From contig NZ_CP019062.1 of the NCBI RefSeq assembly GCF_002951615.1, positions 2,790,001 to 2,854,000 on the forward strand: 64,000 nucleotides of DNA, in the 5' to 3' direction. Position 1 is the stretch's first letter; every line of letters starts with the position of its first letter. The stretch comes from Rahnella sikkimica (GTDB lineage: Bacteria > Pseudomonadota > Gammaproteobacteria > Enterobacterales > Enterobacteriaceae). Shown here piece by piece: positions 8,006 to 16,272 of the stretch. The translations under genes were made by a program, and so were the position numbers. The notes below the pieces were generated by a model. It did not search any database. It was not told where the DNA came from and saw nothing but the letters and a program-made list of their open reading frames with translations.

Positions 8006-8665
8006 ATGAGTCTTTCCCTTCGTCATTACCTGCACGCCCGTACCCGGCTGGTGATTTCCATCGTTGCCGGGCTGGTTTGTTTTTTCGCCCTTCCCGCTCA
8101 TCTGGGGGTTTTGCAGCGCCTGATGATTGGCTGGAACGTGCTGGCGTGGCTGTATCTGTTTTTCCTGTGGTTTCGGATGTTACGCACCGAGCCGAAAGAC
8201 ATTCCGCACATCGCCAAAACGCAGGATGAAAGCGCCAGCATCGTGCTGACGCTGGTAACGCTGACCTGTCTGGTGAGTATTCTGGCGATCCTGATGGAAC
8301 TGGGGTCACTAAAAGATCTCACCGGCACCGCGCGGGCTTTGCACATTCTGCTGACCGCCACCACGCTGATTGCTTCCTGGGCGCTGCTGCCCACGTCGTT
8401 CGCCATGCACTACGCGCATCATCACTATCTGCGGCGCAGCAAAGACTGCACGCCGATGATTTTCCCTGAAAAGCCCGACGAACCCGGTTACTGGGATTTT
8501 CTCTATTTCTCTTTCACCATTGCCGTGGCGTCACAGACCGCTGACGTGGCGACCGGCACCACCGATATGCGGCAGATTGCGCTGTTGCAGTCGGTGATTT
8601 CGTTCGTCTTCAATCTGGCGATCCTCGGGTTTTCCATTAACGTCGGCGCGGGATTGCTCAGCTAA
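8006..8665 (+). CDS. DUF1345-family inner-membrane protein
   Basis: This 219-residue protein has about five to six membrane helices, including an N-terminal pair (G-L-V-C-F-F-A-L-P and W-L-Y-L-F-F-L-W-F). The motif Y-W-D-F-L-Y-F-S-F-T-I-A-V-A-S-Q-T-A-D-V near residues 163-182 is the hallmark of DUF1345 and resembles an ion-channel pore helix region. The function is not established in the family. It is transcribed divergently from the HDLGH-protein/LysE operon across about 170 bases and appears to be a single-gene unit. Confidence 0.82.
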   Translation: MSLSLRHYLHARTRLVISIVAGLVCFFALPAHLGVLQRLMIGWNVLAWLYLFFLWFRMLRTEPKDIPHIAKTQDESASIVLTLVTLTCLVSILAILMELGSLKDLTGTARALHILLTATTLIASWALLPTSFAMHYAHHHYLRRSKDCTPMIFPEKPDEPGYWDFLYFSFTIAVASQTADVATGTTDMRQIALLQSVISFVFNLAILGFSINVGAGLLS

Positions 8666-8749
8666 TTCTTCACTTAGCGATTGAAGTAATACGCTGTATT
8701 TCGGGGGATTTTCGGCAGAGTTCACTGTAAGTCTGAAAAGGCGCACTTT

Positions 8750-8765
8750 GGACTTCTATACGTCT
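8750..8765. promoter_or_regulatory. Putative MetJ operator (two adjacent met-box-like octamers)
   Basis: GGACTTCT followed directly by ATACGTCT. Compared with the MetJ consensus AGACGTCT these match 6 and 7 of 8 positions, in the head-to-tail tandem arrangement MetJ needs. It lies about 65 bases upstream of the binding-protein gene, within the likely promoter region, so it could repress the ABC/aminotransferase operon when methionine is abundant. The assignment is by eye and tentative. Confidence 0.4.
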
Positions 8766-8828
8766 AAAACTTAGTGTAGGTTTTCACAATATTCTCCCAA
8801 TTTGGTTACGTTTAAGGAAACTTTGCTT

Positions 8829-9647
8829 ATGCGCACTTCGTTTGTTGCCCTGACACTGCTGGCTTCCACGCTGTTTTCCGCCACCACTTTTGCCGGGTCG
8901 ACGCTGGATCGCGTGACCAAAACCGGCGTTTTGCGCAATGCCATCGTCAATGACTACCCGCCTTTCGGCTTTATTGATGACAATAATCAGCTGGCGGGTT
9001 TTGACGTGGATGTCGCCAAAGCCGTGGCACAACGCATGGGCGTGAAGCTGGAAATTATTGCGCCGGGCTGGGAAACGATTGTCGGCGGGAAATGGCAGGG
9101 TCGCTGGGATACCTGTATTTGCTCGATGACGCCAAACACAGAACGCGCCAAAGTGCTGGATTTCCCGACGCCGTACTACAATTCTCCGGCGGTGCTGGTG
9201 GTGAATAAGAAAGACGACCGCATCAAATCCGCCGCGGATCTGAGCAATAAGAAAATCGGCGTGGGCATCGGTTCGACCTATGAAACGTACCTGCAAAAAG
9301 CGCTGGTGATCCCGGGCGCAAAACCGCTGAACTTCCCGTTTGATAACGTGCAGGTGATCCCGAGTGACGAAGAAGTCGCGTTCCAGAATCTGGCGTTAGG
9401 GCCGGGCGTGCGTCTGGACGGCGTGGTGTCTGATTTAGCCACCGCCAATGCCCGCATCAAACGAGCGCCGGTGTTCAAAATTGTCACCGAGCTGTACGCC
9501 GAACCGAACTGGGTGGCGACGGACAAAGGCGACGCTGAGTGGGATAAAAAAGTCGCAGACACCATCAAATCGCTGCGCGACGACGGCACGCTGGCGAAAA
9601 TTTCCCAGCACTGGCTGGGTGAAGATATTACGCACGAGGTACCGTGA
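8829..9647 (+). CDS. Amino-acid ABC transporter periplasmic binding protein (SBP_bac_3 family)
   Basis: The 272-residue precursor has a signal peptide ending T-T-F-A at about residue 22 and a family-3 extracellular solute-binding domain: R-V-T-K-T-G-V-L-R near the start, Y-P-P-F-G-F, F-D-V-D-V-A-K-A-V-A, and a late D-L-A-T-A-N segment. Such proteins capture polar amino acids or related compounds in the periplasm. The ATG at 8829 is preferred because AAGGA precedes it at 8813-8817; a TTG at 8802 would only lengthen the signal peptide. It heads an operon with one permease and an aminotransferase but no ATPase gene. A MetJ-like site upstream hints at a sulphur-amino-acid or keto-acid substrate (inference). 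Confidence 0.88.
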   Translation: MRTSFVALTLLASTLFSATTFAGSTLDRVTKTGVLRNAIVNDYPPFGFIDDNNQLAGFDVDVAKAVAQRMGVKLEIIAPGWETIVGGKWQGRWDTCICSMTPNTERAKVLDFPTPYYNSPAVLVVNKKDDRIKSAADLSNKKIGVGIGSTYETYLQKALVIPGAKPLNFPFDNVQVIPSDEEVAFQNLALGPGVRLDGVVSDLATANARIKRAPVFKIVTELYAEPNWVATDKGDAEWDKKVADTIKSLRDDGTLAKISQHWLGEDITHEVP

Positions 9648-10471
9648 TGCCACAAATCCCGGACAGCCAGCCGAAGGTGGAAACGCCGGAACGCTTGCAC
9701 CGCGCGCACGCGTTTAAATTCAAAACCGGGCTGACGTGGCTGATACTCCTCAGCCTGCTGCTCGGCACCTTCAGCAAAATGGGGCTGGACTGGAGCCTGA
9801 TCAGCCAGAAATTGCCCTTCCTGCTCGGGCTGCGTCTGTCGCCGGACGGCTTTATTCAGGGCGCGGCGCTGACCATTATGATCACCGCCTGCTCGATGTT
9901 TTTCTGTCTGCTGATTGGCCTGATTACCGCGCTCGGGCGGATGTCCGAAAACGCGCTGGCCTTTGGCTGCGCGACGTTTTACGCCTCGCTGTTTCGCGGT
10001 ACGCCGCTGCTGGTTCAGGTACTCATTATCTATCTGGCGCTGCCGCAGTTCGGGATTGTGCTCGGCGCGCTCAGCTCCGGCATTATTGCGCTGTCGATGA
10101 ACTACGGCGCGTATCTGGCGGAAACCATCCGCAGTGGCGTGCTTTCCGTGCCGCGCGGTCAGCAGGAAGCCGCGCTGGCGCTGGGCGTTTCGCGCTGGAC
10201 GGTGGCGGTTCACGTCACGGCTCCGCAGGCGCTGCGCATTATTATTCCGCCCGCCGGATCGATGTTTATTTCCATGCTGAAAGATTCGTCGCTGGTCTCG
10301 CTGATGGGGCTGTGGGAGCTGAATTTCCTCGCGCAATCCTACGGGCGCAGCACCTATCGTTATATGGAAATGCTGGCGACGGCAGCCGCGATATACTGGA
10401 TTATGTCGATTGTTTTAGAACTGCTGCAAAGCCGTCTTGAGCGCCGTTTTGCGCAGGGCCAGCGCCGCTGA
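9647..10471 (+). CDS. Amino-acid ABC transporter permease (HisM family)
   Basis: The protein (274 residues from the ATG at 9647, or 275 from a GTG at 9644) has an unusually long charged N-terminus of about 30 residues. Five to six helices follow, with the inner-membrane component signature: F-R-G-T-P-L-L-V-Q-V near residue 118, and the EAA loop around 160-185 (Q-Q-E-A-A-L-A-L-G-V, then a P-Q-A-L-R stretch). This is the polar-amino-acid family of ABC permeases. It overlaps the binding-protein stop by one base, so the two are coupled. A homodimer or a partner encoded elsewhere would be required, as would an ATPase, which is not in this window. Confidence 0.88.
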   Translation: MPQIPDSQPKVETPERLHRAHAFKFKTGLTWLILLSLLLGTFSKMGLDWSLISQKLPFLLGLRLSPDGFIQGAALTIMITACSMFFCLLIGLITALGRMSENALAFGCATFYASLFRGTPLLVQVLIIYLALPQFGIVLGALSSGIIALSMNYGAYLAETIRSGVLSVPRGQQEAALALGVSRWTVAVHVTAPQALRIIIPPAGSMFISMLKDSSLVSLMGLWELNFLAQSYGRSTYRYMEMLATAAAIYWIMSIVLELLQSRLERRFAQGQRR

Positions 10472-10498
10472 TTTTCAAATTTTATTAACGGGTACGCC

Positions 10499-11629
10499 AT
10501 GTCCTTTCCAGAAGATTTTCGTTTAATCAGCTACCTCTCGCGGCTGGAGCACGCCGCCCGCTTTCCGCTTTCCTCCTCTTATCCGGAATCGATGAGCATC
10601 GATACGCTGTTCGAACTGGCGGGAAAAGAGCACCGTGCGCCTTTCATGCAAACCGTGCTGGATTACCCGCCGCTGCGCGGAACACCTGAACTTCTCGAAG
10701 CCATTGCGTCTACTTACCGGCACATCACGCCACAGCAGGTCATCAGCTTTGCCGGGGCCGACGAAGCGATTTATGCCAGTTTTCAGATGCTGCTCGAGCC
10801 GGACGATCACGCGGTGGTCATCACGCCCACTTATCAGTCGCTGGAAAGCGTACCGCTCTCGCGCGGTTCCGTCACCGGCGTGGCGCTGGATGAAAATAAC
10901 GACTGGGCGCTGGAGGTGGAAAAAGTCCGGACTGCGCTGCGTGAAAACACCAAAGTCCTGGCGATAAACTTCCCGCATAACCCGACCGGTGCGCTGATTT
11001 CGCGCCAGCAACTGACGGATCTGGTGGATATATGCCGCGCGCGCGGAATCTGGATTTTCTCCGATGAAGTGTACCGCCTGACGGAGTTTGATCCGGCAGA
11101 TCGCCTGCCGCAGGTGGCCGATATTTACGAACGTGGGATCTCGCTGAATGTGACCTCAAAAGCTTACGGATTGCCCGGCCTGCGCATCGGCTGGGTGGCC
11201 TGTCAGGATGACGCGTGGATGCTGAAACTCGAACGTATGAAGCAGTATCTGTCGATCTGCAATTCCATGCCCGGCGAGTTTCTGACAACGATGGCACTCA
11301 ACGCCCGTGCGCCGATCCTCGAGCGCGTCATGGCCCGTTCCCGCAGCCAGCGCGCGGCGCTGACGGAATTTCTGGCGCGCTATCCGCATCTGTTCCGGCT
11401 TTCCGTGCCGAAGGCCGGTGTGCTGGCGTTTCCCCGTTATCTGGGGGCGGAAGGCGCAGAAGCGTTCGCCACCACACTGGTGGCAGAAACCGGGGTGATG
11501 GTCATTCCGTCCGTGACTTACGCTTCTGAACTGACGCCGGTTTCAGAAGATTTTCTGCGCATTGGCTTTGGTCGCGAAAATCTGGAACAGTCGCTGGTGG
11601 AAATGGGCAAGTGGCTGGATCGCCGGTGA
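10499..11629 (+). CDS. Fold-type I PLP-dependent aminotransferase (class I/II)
   Basis: This 376-residue cytoplasmic enzyme has the aspartate-aminotransferase fold: N-F-P-H-N-P-T-G (cofactor-binding Asn) near 160, S-D-E-V-Y-R near 190, and S-K-A-Y-G-L-P-G-L-R-I-G-W near 220, where the Lys is the expected Schiff-base residue. A late F-L-R-I-G-F-G segment supplies the carboxylate-binding Arg. It follows the ABC permease by 27 bases and should be in the same operon, so its amino donor or acceptor is probably the imported compound. A link to methionine or keto-methylthiobutyrate is only suggested by the MetJ-like site. Its stop codon directly abuts that of the convergent LysR gene. Confidence 0.87.
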   Translation: MSFPEDFRLISYLSRLEHAARFPLSSSYPESMSIDTLFELAGKEHRAPFMQTVLDYPPLRGTPELLEAIASTYRHITPQQVISFAGADEAIYASFQMLLEPDDHAVVITPTYQSLESVPLSRGSVTGVALDENNDWALEVEKVRTALRENTKVLAINFPHNPTGALISRQQLTDLVDICRARGIWIFSDEVYRLTEFDPADRLPQVADIYERGISLNVTSKAYGLPGLRIGWVACQDDAWMLKLERMKQYLSICNSMPGEFLTTMALNARAPILERVMARSRSQRAALTEFLARYPHLFRLSVPKAGVLAFPRYLGAEGAEAFATTLVAETGVMVIPSVTYASELTPVSEDFLRIGFGRENLEQSLVEMGKWLDRR

Positions 11630-12511
11630 TCAGCCCAGCACTTTCTTGCTGGTCAGAAAATCAATAAACACCCTTACCTTGGGCAGCATATGGCGGCTGC
11701 TCGGCCAGACTACCGAAAACTTGCCGCCCTCTTTCAGAAAACTCTCCAGCACCGGCACCAGTTCGCCGGAGGCCAGAGAGTTGCGCACAATAAACTCCGG
11801 CACATACGCCATGCCCATCCCCTGCACCGTGGCCTGTAAAATGGATTCCAGATTATTGCTGCTCAGCGCCAGCGGCAGTTCCACCGGCGTCTCGCTGTTC
11901 ATCTCCCATTCCTGCCATTGTCCGTTGCCCGGAAACCGGTAACGCAGGCAGGCGTGATGGCGCAAATCGTCCGGCGTTTGTGGCGCGGGGTGTTGCGCGA
12001 AATAACCGGGGCTGCCGACGATGGCAAAGCGGAACGGCCCCAGACGGCGCGACATCATCTGCGAGCTGTTCAGCTCACCGCTGCGGATGGCGATATCAAA
12101 CCCTTCATCGATGACATCTACCATACGGTCGCTGAAATCCAGATCCAGCTCGACATCGGGATACCGGGCACGAAACTCCGGCAGATGCGGCAACAACATG
12201 CGGTAACCGATGGCCGGCGCGGTAATGCGCAATTTGCCGCGCGGCACGGCGGAAATCCGCACCAGTTCCTGCTCGGCCTCTTCCAGCTGCGTGACGATAT
12301 TCTGGCAGCGTTCGAAAAAAAGCTGGCCTTCGTCGGTCAGGCTGATGCGCCGCGTGCTGCGGTTAAACAGCCGCACGTTAAGCTTTTCTTCCAGACGCGC
12401 CACGCTTTTCCCCACCGCAGATGCCGAAATGCCCATGCGCTCTGCCGCCGCCGCAAAACTCTGGCTTTGCGCCGCGCGGACAAACGCCAGCAACCCATTC
12501 AGATTTTCCAC
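11630..12511 (-). CDS. LysR-family transcriptional regulator
   Basis: The 293-residue protein has an N-terminal winged helix-turn-helix (F-V-R-A-A-Q-S-Q-S-F-A-A-A-A-E-R-M-G-I-S-A-S-A and R-L-F-N-R-S-T-R-R at 11-58) and a LysR substrate-binding domain of the type common in the CrgA/DsdC-like group (R-L-G-P-F-R-F-A-I-V-G-S-P near 160). It is divergent from an MFS exporter gene with 117 bases between the start codons. This is the standard arrangement for a LysR activator of an efflux pump, and I infer that role. No effector can be named. Confidence 0.9.
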   Translation of the reverse strand: MENLNGLLAFVRAAQSQSFAAAAERMGISASAVGKSVARLEEKLNVRLFNRSTRRISLTDEGQLFFERCQNIVTQLEEAEQELVRISAVPRGKLRITAPAIGYRMLLPHLPEFRARYPDVELDLDFSDRMVDVIDEGFDIAIRSGELNSSQMMSRRLGPFRFAIVGSPGYFAQHPAPQTPDDLRHHACLRYRFPGNGQWQEWEMNSETPVELPLALSSNNLESILQATVQGMGMAYVPEFIVRNSLASGELVPVLESFLKEGGKFSVVWPSSRHMLPKVRVFIDFLTSKKVLG

Positions 12512-12628
12512 TTTACCCTTCCCGCCATTCGAGCGTTTTAGTCCTTAATCATCGGACTCCGAGCCTGTTTCCGCAAGATTACTGACATTTTATCATCCAT
12601 GTCACGACTCTTTCCGTTGGGGAAACCA

Positions 12629-14164
12629 ATGAATACCTCATCCACGCACAACACCGGCAATCTCCGGGTTCTGTTCACCGTCTGTCTGGCGGCGGTGATC
12701 CTGCCGCTCAATTTCGTCAGCGGTGCGGTCGCCACGCCCGCCATCGCCCGTGAACTCGGCGGCAGCGCACAGGCGCTCAGCTGGATAACCAATTCTTTCA
12801 TGCTGACGTTCGGCTGTTTTCTGATGGCCGCCGGTGCGCTGGCGGATGAAATCGGGCGCAAAAAAGTGTTCATCAGCGGCGTTTCGCTGTTCGCCCTGCT
12901 CTCGCTGTTGCAGGGCTTCAGCACCAGTTTGCTGTGGACCGATTTACTGCGCGGTGCACAAGGGATTGCGGCAGCAGGCGCGCTGGCGGGCGGCGCGGCG
13001 GCTCTGGCGCAGGAGTTCGACGGCGCAGCGCGAACCCGCGCGTTCAGCCTGATGGGCAGCAGTTTTGGCGTCGGGCTGGCGTTCGGGCCGTTTCTGGCCG
13101 GATTGCTGATCGCACATTTCGGCTGGCGCTCGGTCTTTTTCTCCGCCGCCGCCATCGCGCTGATTTCACTGCTGAGCGGTACGTCGAAAATGCACGAGAC
13201 GCGAAATCCGCAGGCCGCCGGTATCGACTGGCCGGGCACGGTGTCGTTTACCGCCATGCTGGCATTGCTGACCTGGGCGCTGATGGACATTCCGCAGTCC
13301 AGCCTGCGCAGCCCCCAGGTGCTGGGAATGCTGGCGGGTGCCCTGATATTGCTGGGAATTTTCGTCGTGGTTGAGCGGCGCGTTACAAACCCGATGCTGG
13401 ATTTATCGCTGTTCCGTTACGTGCGCTTTATCGGCGTGCAGGCGCTGCCGCTGGCGACCGGTTTCTGTTTTGTGGTGCTGCTGGTGATATTACCGATGCT
13501 GTTTATCGGCGTCGCAGGGCTGAGTGAAGAACGCGCCGGATTAATGATGATGGCGCTGTCGGTGCCGATGCTGGTTGTGCCGCTGCTGGCGGCGTGGCTG
13601 ACACGCTGGATATCCGCAGGTGTGTTGTGTACGTCGGGGCTGGTGATTGCCGCCGCCGGTTTGGGCTGGCTGAGCCACGCGGTGCTGGCGCAGGATCTGA
13701 ACGGCATGATCGCGCCGATGCTGATTATTGGTGTCGGCACCGGTTTGCCGTGGGGCCTGATGGACGGGCTTTCGGTCAGCGTGGTGCCCAAAGAACGGGC
13801 AGGCATGGCGACCGGGATTTTCAGCACCACGCGCGTGGCCGGTGAAGGGATTTCGCTGGCGATTGTCGGCGCGATTCTGGCCGCACTGACCCACAGCGCG
13901 CTGGCTGCGCAGTTCGCCAGCGGCGAAATCGGTCAGGCGGCGCAGCGGCTGGCGACCGGCAATCTGACGGTCGCACAACAGCTTATTCCGCAGGCCAGCA
14001 CCGCGCAGCTTCAGGCGCTTTATGCCGCCTCGCTGCATCCGCTGTTGCTGTGTCTGATGGGCATTACGCTGTTTTCCGCGCTGGTGGTTTTACTGGCACT
14101 GCGCGGCAATCATCAGGAAACGGCAGAAACCACTGCTGTGTGTCAGAAGGATCTGTCGCCGTAA
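12629..14164 (+). CDS. MFS drug/metabolite exporter, DHA2 (14-helix) family
   Basis: The ATG at 12629 follows a GGGG ribosome-site sequence and gives 511 residues; an ATG at 12599 lacks such a site. The protein has around 14 membrane helices and the DHA2 motifs: motif A-like G-A-L-A-D-E-I-G-R-K-K near residue 70, motif B-like L-L-R-G-A-Q-G-I-A-A-A-G near 107, and motif C-like G-S-S-F-G-V-G-L-A-F-G-P-F-L-A-G near 145. These proton-driven exporters (QacA/SmvA/EmrB-like) expel cationic drugs or metabolites. A divergent LysR gene is the likely regulator. An 11-base perfect stem downstream (14244-14269) may end the transcript. Confidence 0.87.
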   Translation: MNTSSTHNTGNLRVLFTVCLAAVILPLNFVSGAVATPAIARELGGSAQALSWITNSFMLTFGCFLMAAGALADEIGRKKVFISGVSLFALLSLLQGFSTSLLWTDLLRGAQGIAAAGALAGGAAALAQEFDGAARTRAFSLMGSSFGVGLAFGPFLAGLLIAHFGWRSVFFSAAAIALISLLSGTSKMHETRNPQAAGIDWPGTVSFTAMLALLTWALMDIPQSSLRSPQVLGMLAGALILLGIFVVVERRVTNPMLDLSLFRYVRFIGVQALPLATGFCFVVLLVILPMLFIGVAGLSEERAGLMMMALSVPMLVVPLLAAWLTRWISAGVLCTSGLVIAAAGLGWLSHAVLAQDLNGMIAPMLIIGVGTGLPWGLMDGLSVSVVPKERAGMATGIFSTTRVAGEGISLAIVGAILAALTHSALAAQFASGEIGQAAQRLATGNLTVAQQLIPQASTAQLQALYAASLHPLLLCLMGITLFSALVVLLALRGNHQETAETTAVCQKDLSP

Positions 14165-14243
14165 TCCGCTTCAGGCTCCGGATGCAGCGACGCAGCCTGT
14201 TCAGAACATCCCCAAAAAATGGTTAATAAACTTCATCTTTACG

Positions 14244-14269
14244 CCGCATCATTTTCTTAAATGATGCGG
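14244..14269 (+). terminator. Hairpin downstream of the MFS exporter gene (possible terminator)
   Basis: Perfect 11-base stem CCGCATCATTT / AAATGATGCGG with a TCTT loop, 80 bases after the MFS stop. It is followed by AAATTATTACATT rather than a clean T-run, so intrinsic termination is likely but not certain. Confidence 0.5.
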
Positions 14270-14532
14270 AAATTATTACATTAATGGGATAAAAAACCAC
14301 AAATTTAACATTTATAGAATTTTTATCCTTATTATCAAAAATGCCAAAAATATCCCCTTAAGGTAAATTTATTAACTTATATTTAACCATAACGGCGTTT
14401 CCCATCATGAGGTTAAGGCTAGGGATATCTTCGGTAGCCACTGAAAAACACAAATCCCGGCCCGTACGTCGTTTCTTGTCCGATTTTTTTGGCTGTCTTT
14501 AGCGTTAATTACAGACCACCAGAGGATTTCCA
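14270..14532. other. AT-rich promoter region of the archaic pilus operon
   Basis: A roughly 260-base stretch without a gene. It is much more AT-rich than its surroundings between 14270 and 14400, with several A/T tracts and a CCTTAAGG palindrome near 14356, as seen at silenced surface-structure operons. I see no confident -35/-10 pair and no recognisable riboswitch core. Confidence 0.45.
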
Positions 14533-14567
14533 CATGCAACACCGTTGCATGAGTACACATCCGTGTA
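14533..14567 (+). promoter_or_regulatory. Two tandem hairpins at the 5' end of the pilus operon
   Basis: CATGCAAC / GTTGCATG around an ACC loop (14533-14551) is followed two bases later by TACAC / GTGTA around ATCC (14554-14567). The hairpins lie between two possible ribosome sites, AGAGGA at 14521-14526 and GGGAG at 14578-14582. The first hairpin contains an in-frame ATG (14534) for the first pilus gene, so they could act on translation start choice or message stability. Confidence 0.4.
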
Positions 14568-14587
14568 AGCAGTTATTGGGAGTCATC

Positions 14588-15133
14588 ATGGGCGAAAAAA
14601 ATTCTTTATTACTGGCAATTCTGGCCGCAGCAACCCTGACGTTAGCCACAGGCGCGCAGGCAGCCGGTAACTTAACAGGGCAATTGGGTGTCTCACTGAC
14701 CATCAGTACCGGCTGTACCGTCGGCAACGGCACGGTCACTGGCGGAACAAACCTGTGGGGTAACTTAAACTTTGGTAACTACGCCGATTTAACCAGCGTC
14801 ATCAACGGAACACTTCTTGGGGCGAACGGCACCAGCGCCGTGACCGTCACGTGCAGCACCGGCCTCAGCCCGACACTCTCCTTAAACGGGGGACTGGCCG
14901 CAACCGGCGGCGTCCGCGCCATGACGTCGAGCGGAAACAGTATTCATTATCGCCTCTACTCAGACAGCGCCCGTAGCACCGAAATCACCATAAATTCCCC
15001 GGTGACGCTGGGAACCGGCACGACGGCGCAAAACATACCGATCTATGGCCGGGTTTTACCGGCGGATCAGACCAGCACGACCCCCGCTGCCGGAACGTAT
15101 AACGATACGGTAGTCGCCACACTTTCCTGGTAA
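14588..15133 (+). CDS. Csu-type major pilin, spore-coat-U (SCPU) domain protein
   Basis: The 181-residue precursor has a signal peptide ending at A-Q-A (about residue 24), followed by an SCPU/archaic pilin domain rich in Ser, Thr and Gly. It has two cysteines (S-T-G-C-T-V and V-T-C-S-T) placed as in CsuA/B, and a C-terminal beta strand A-G-T-Y-N-D-T-V-V-A-T-L-S-W typical of donor-strand-exchanged subunits. It is the first gene of a six-gene operon. GGGAG at 14578-14582 favours this ATG. An in-frame ATG at 14534 has an equally good site (AGAGGA) and would add 18 residues before the signal peptide. Likely polymerises into the pilus shaft at the cell surface. Confidence 0.85.
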   Translation: MGEKNSLLLAILAAATLTLATGAQAAGNLTGQLGVSLTISTGCTVGNGTVTGGTNLWGNLNFGNYADLTSVINGTLLGANGTSAVTVTCSTGLSPTLSLNGGLAATGGVRAMTSSGNSIHYRLYSDSARSTEITINSPVTLGTGTTAQNIPIYGRVLPADQTSTTPAAGTYNDTVVATLSW

Positions 15134-15195
15134 CGCTTTATTCCGTCAGGGCATGTTATGCCCTGTGCGATTTGTTATTCATGGAAGGAAGGGTC

Positions 15196-15711
15196 ATGGA
15201 CATCAAATTACCGCTGCTGCCAGCCTTGATCGTGCTGTCATTTCAGGTGGTGATCCCGTCCTCTTATGGTGCGACGCTGGGGATCACCGCGACGTTGTTA
15301 CCTGCCTGCACGGCGGGTACGTCGGCGTCTGGCAGCACCACATTCGGCACAATCAATTTCGGTAATTATGCCACCCTGACCAGCACCATCGACGTCACCA
15401 GCGCACAACTGGCGGGGTCGATTCGCGTGAACTGCGTCAACGGGCTGAGCTACAAAATCCTGATGGACGGCGGTACGGCGGGCAACGTCACGGCCCGCAA
15501 TATGACCAACACCACCAACAGTGCCTTAACCGTGGCGTATAACCTGTTTACCACCGCGACGCGCACAACGATTTGGGACAACACGACCGGCGTGAGCGCC
15601 ACCGGTTCGGGTGCCGATCAGTGGTATCCGGTATACGGGCGGGTACCGGCGCAGACCACACCGGCGGCGGGCGTGTATACCGACACCGTCAACGTCACCG
15701 TCAGCTGGTAG
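15196..15711 (+). CDS. Csu-type minor pilin, SCPU domain (CsuA-like)
   Basis: This is a 171-residue secreted protein starting at an ATG preceded by AAGGAAGGG; earlier in-frame starts at 15172 and 15181 have poorer sites. A signal peptide of about 26 residues is followed by an SCPU domain with the pair P-A-C-T-A and V-N-C-V-N, the G-T-I-N-F-G-N-Y strand, and the terminal A-G-V-Y-T-D-T-V-N-V-T-V-S-W. By order in the operon it matches CsuA of Acinetobacter. It is a likely minor or linking subunit of the same pilus. It is separated from the first pilin gene by about 60 bases. Confidence 0.83.
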   Translation: MDIKLPLLPALIVLSFQVVIPSSYGATLGITATLLPACTAGTSASGSTTFGTINFGNYATLTSTIDVTSAQLAGSIRVNCVNGLSYKILMDGGTAGNVTARNMTNTTNSALTVAYNLFTTATRTTIWDNTTGVSATGSGADQWYPVYGRVPAQTTPAAGVYTDTVNVTVSW

Positions 15712-15723
15712 CGGGGCAATATC

Positions 15724-16254
15724 ATGCCTGAACGCACCCTCATCCTGCTGGCTTCTTTGTCACTCCTCTTTTCCGCTGCCCTGCGGGCGGACATTGCCAC
15801 CACCAGCTTTACCGTCAACGCCACCATCACCAACGGCTGCGCCTTCGGCAGCTCCCTCAGCACCTCAGTCACCAGCCTTGGCACGATCAACTTCGGCTCT
15901 TTTGCATCCGTTCCGACCAACGTGGATGTGGTCAGTGCGTCCGGTGCGGGTTCTGTCGTCGTGACGTGCACACCCGGCGCGACGGTGGCGATATCCATGG
16001 ATTACGGCCTGAACGGGGGTTCCGTGACCCAGCGTTATATGACCAACAGCGGCGCGACCGCCTCGCTGGCGTATCAGCTTTATCAGGATTCAGCACGCAC
16101 CAAAGTATGGGGAACCGGTTCGCAGGCGATGACCGTCAGCAGCTTTCCGGCCACAACACAAACTTATCCGGTCTATGCACGGTTGTTTTCATTCACGACG
16201 TCACCGACAGCGGGCACTTACAACGACACGGTAACCGTGACTTTAACGTATTGA
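15724..16254 (+). CDS. Csu-type minor pilin, SCPU domain (CsuB-like)
   Basis: The 176-residue precursor begins 13 bases after the previous gene. A signal peptide (cleavage after A-L-R-A, about residue 22) precedes an SCPU domain with G-C-A-F-G and V-T-C-T-P cysteines, the G-T-I-N-F-G-S-F strand and the C-terminal A-G-T-Y-N-D-T-V-T-V-T-L-T-Y. It is the third of three small subunits and matches CsuB by position. Together the three should supply shaft and adaptor subunits that the downstream chaperone folds in the periplasm. Confidence 0.83.
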   Translation: MPERTLILLASLSLLFSAALRADIATTSFTVNATITNGCAFGSSLSTSVTSLGTINFGSFASVPTNVDVVSASGAGSVVVTCTPGATVAISMDYGLNGGSVTQRYMTNSGATASLAYQLYQDSARTKVWGTGSQAMTVSSFPATTQTYPVYARLFSFTTSPTAGTYNDTVTVTLTY

Positions 16255-16272
16255 ATCATCAGGATGTGAACC

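Noticed and set aside
9278-10336. 352-codon open frame on the minus strand
   Set aside because: Antisense to the ABC binding protein and permease genes; biased Arg/Gln composition, no motifs.
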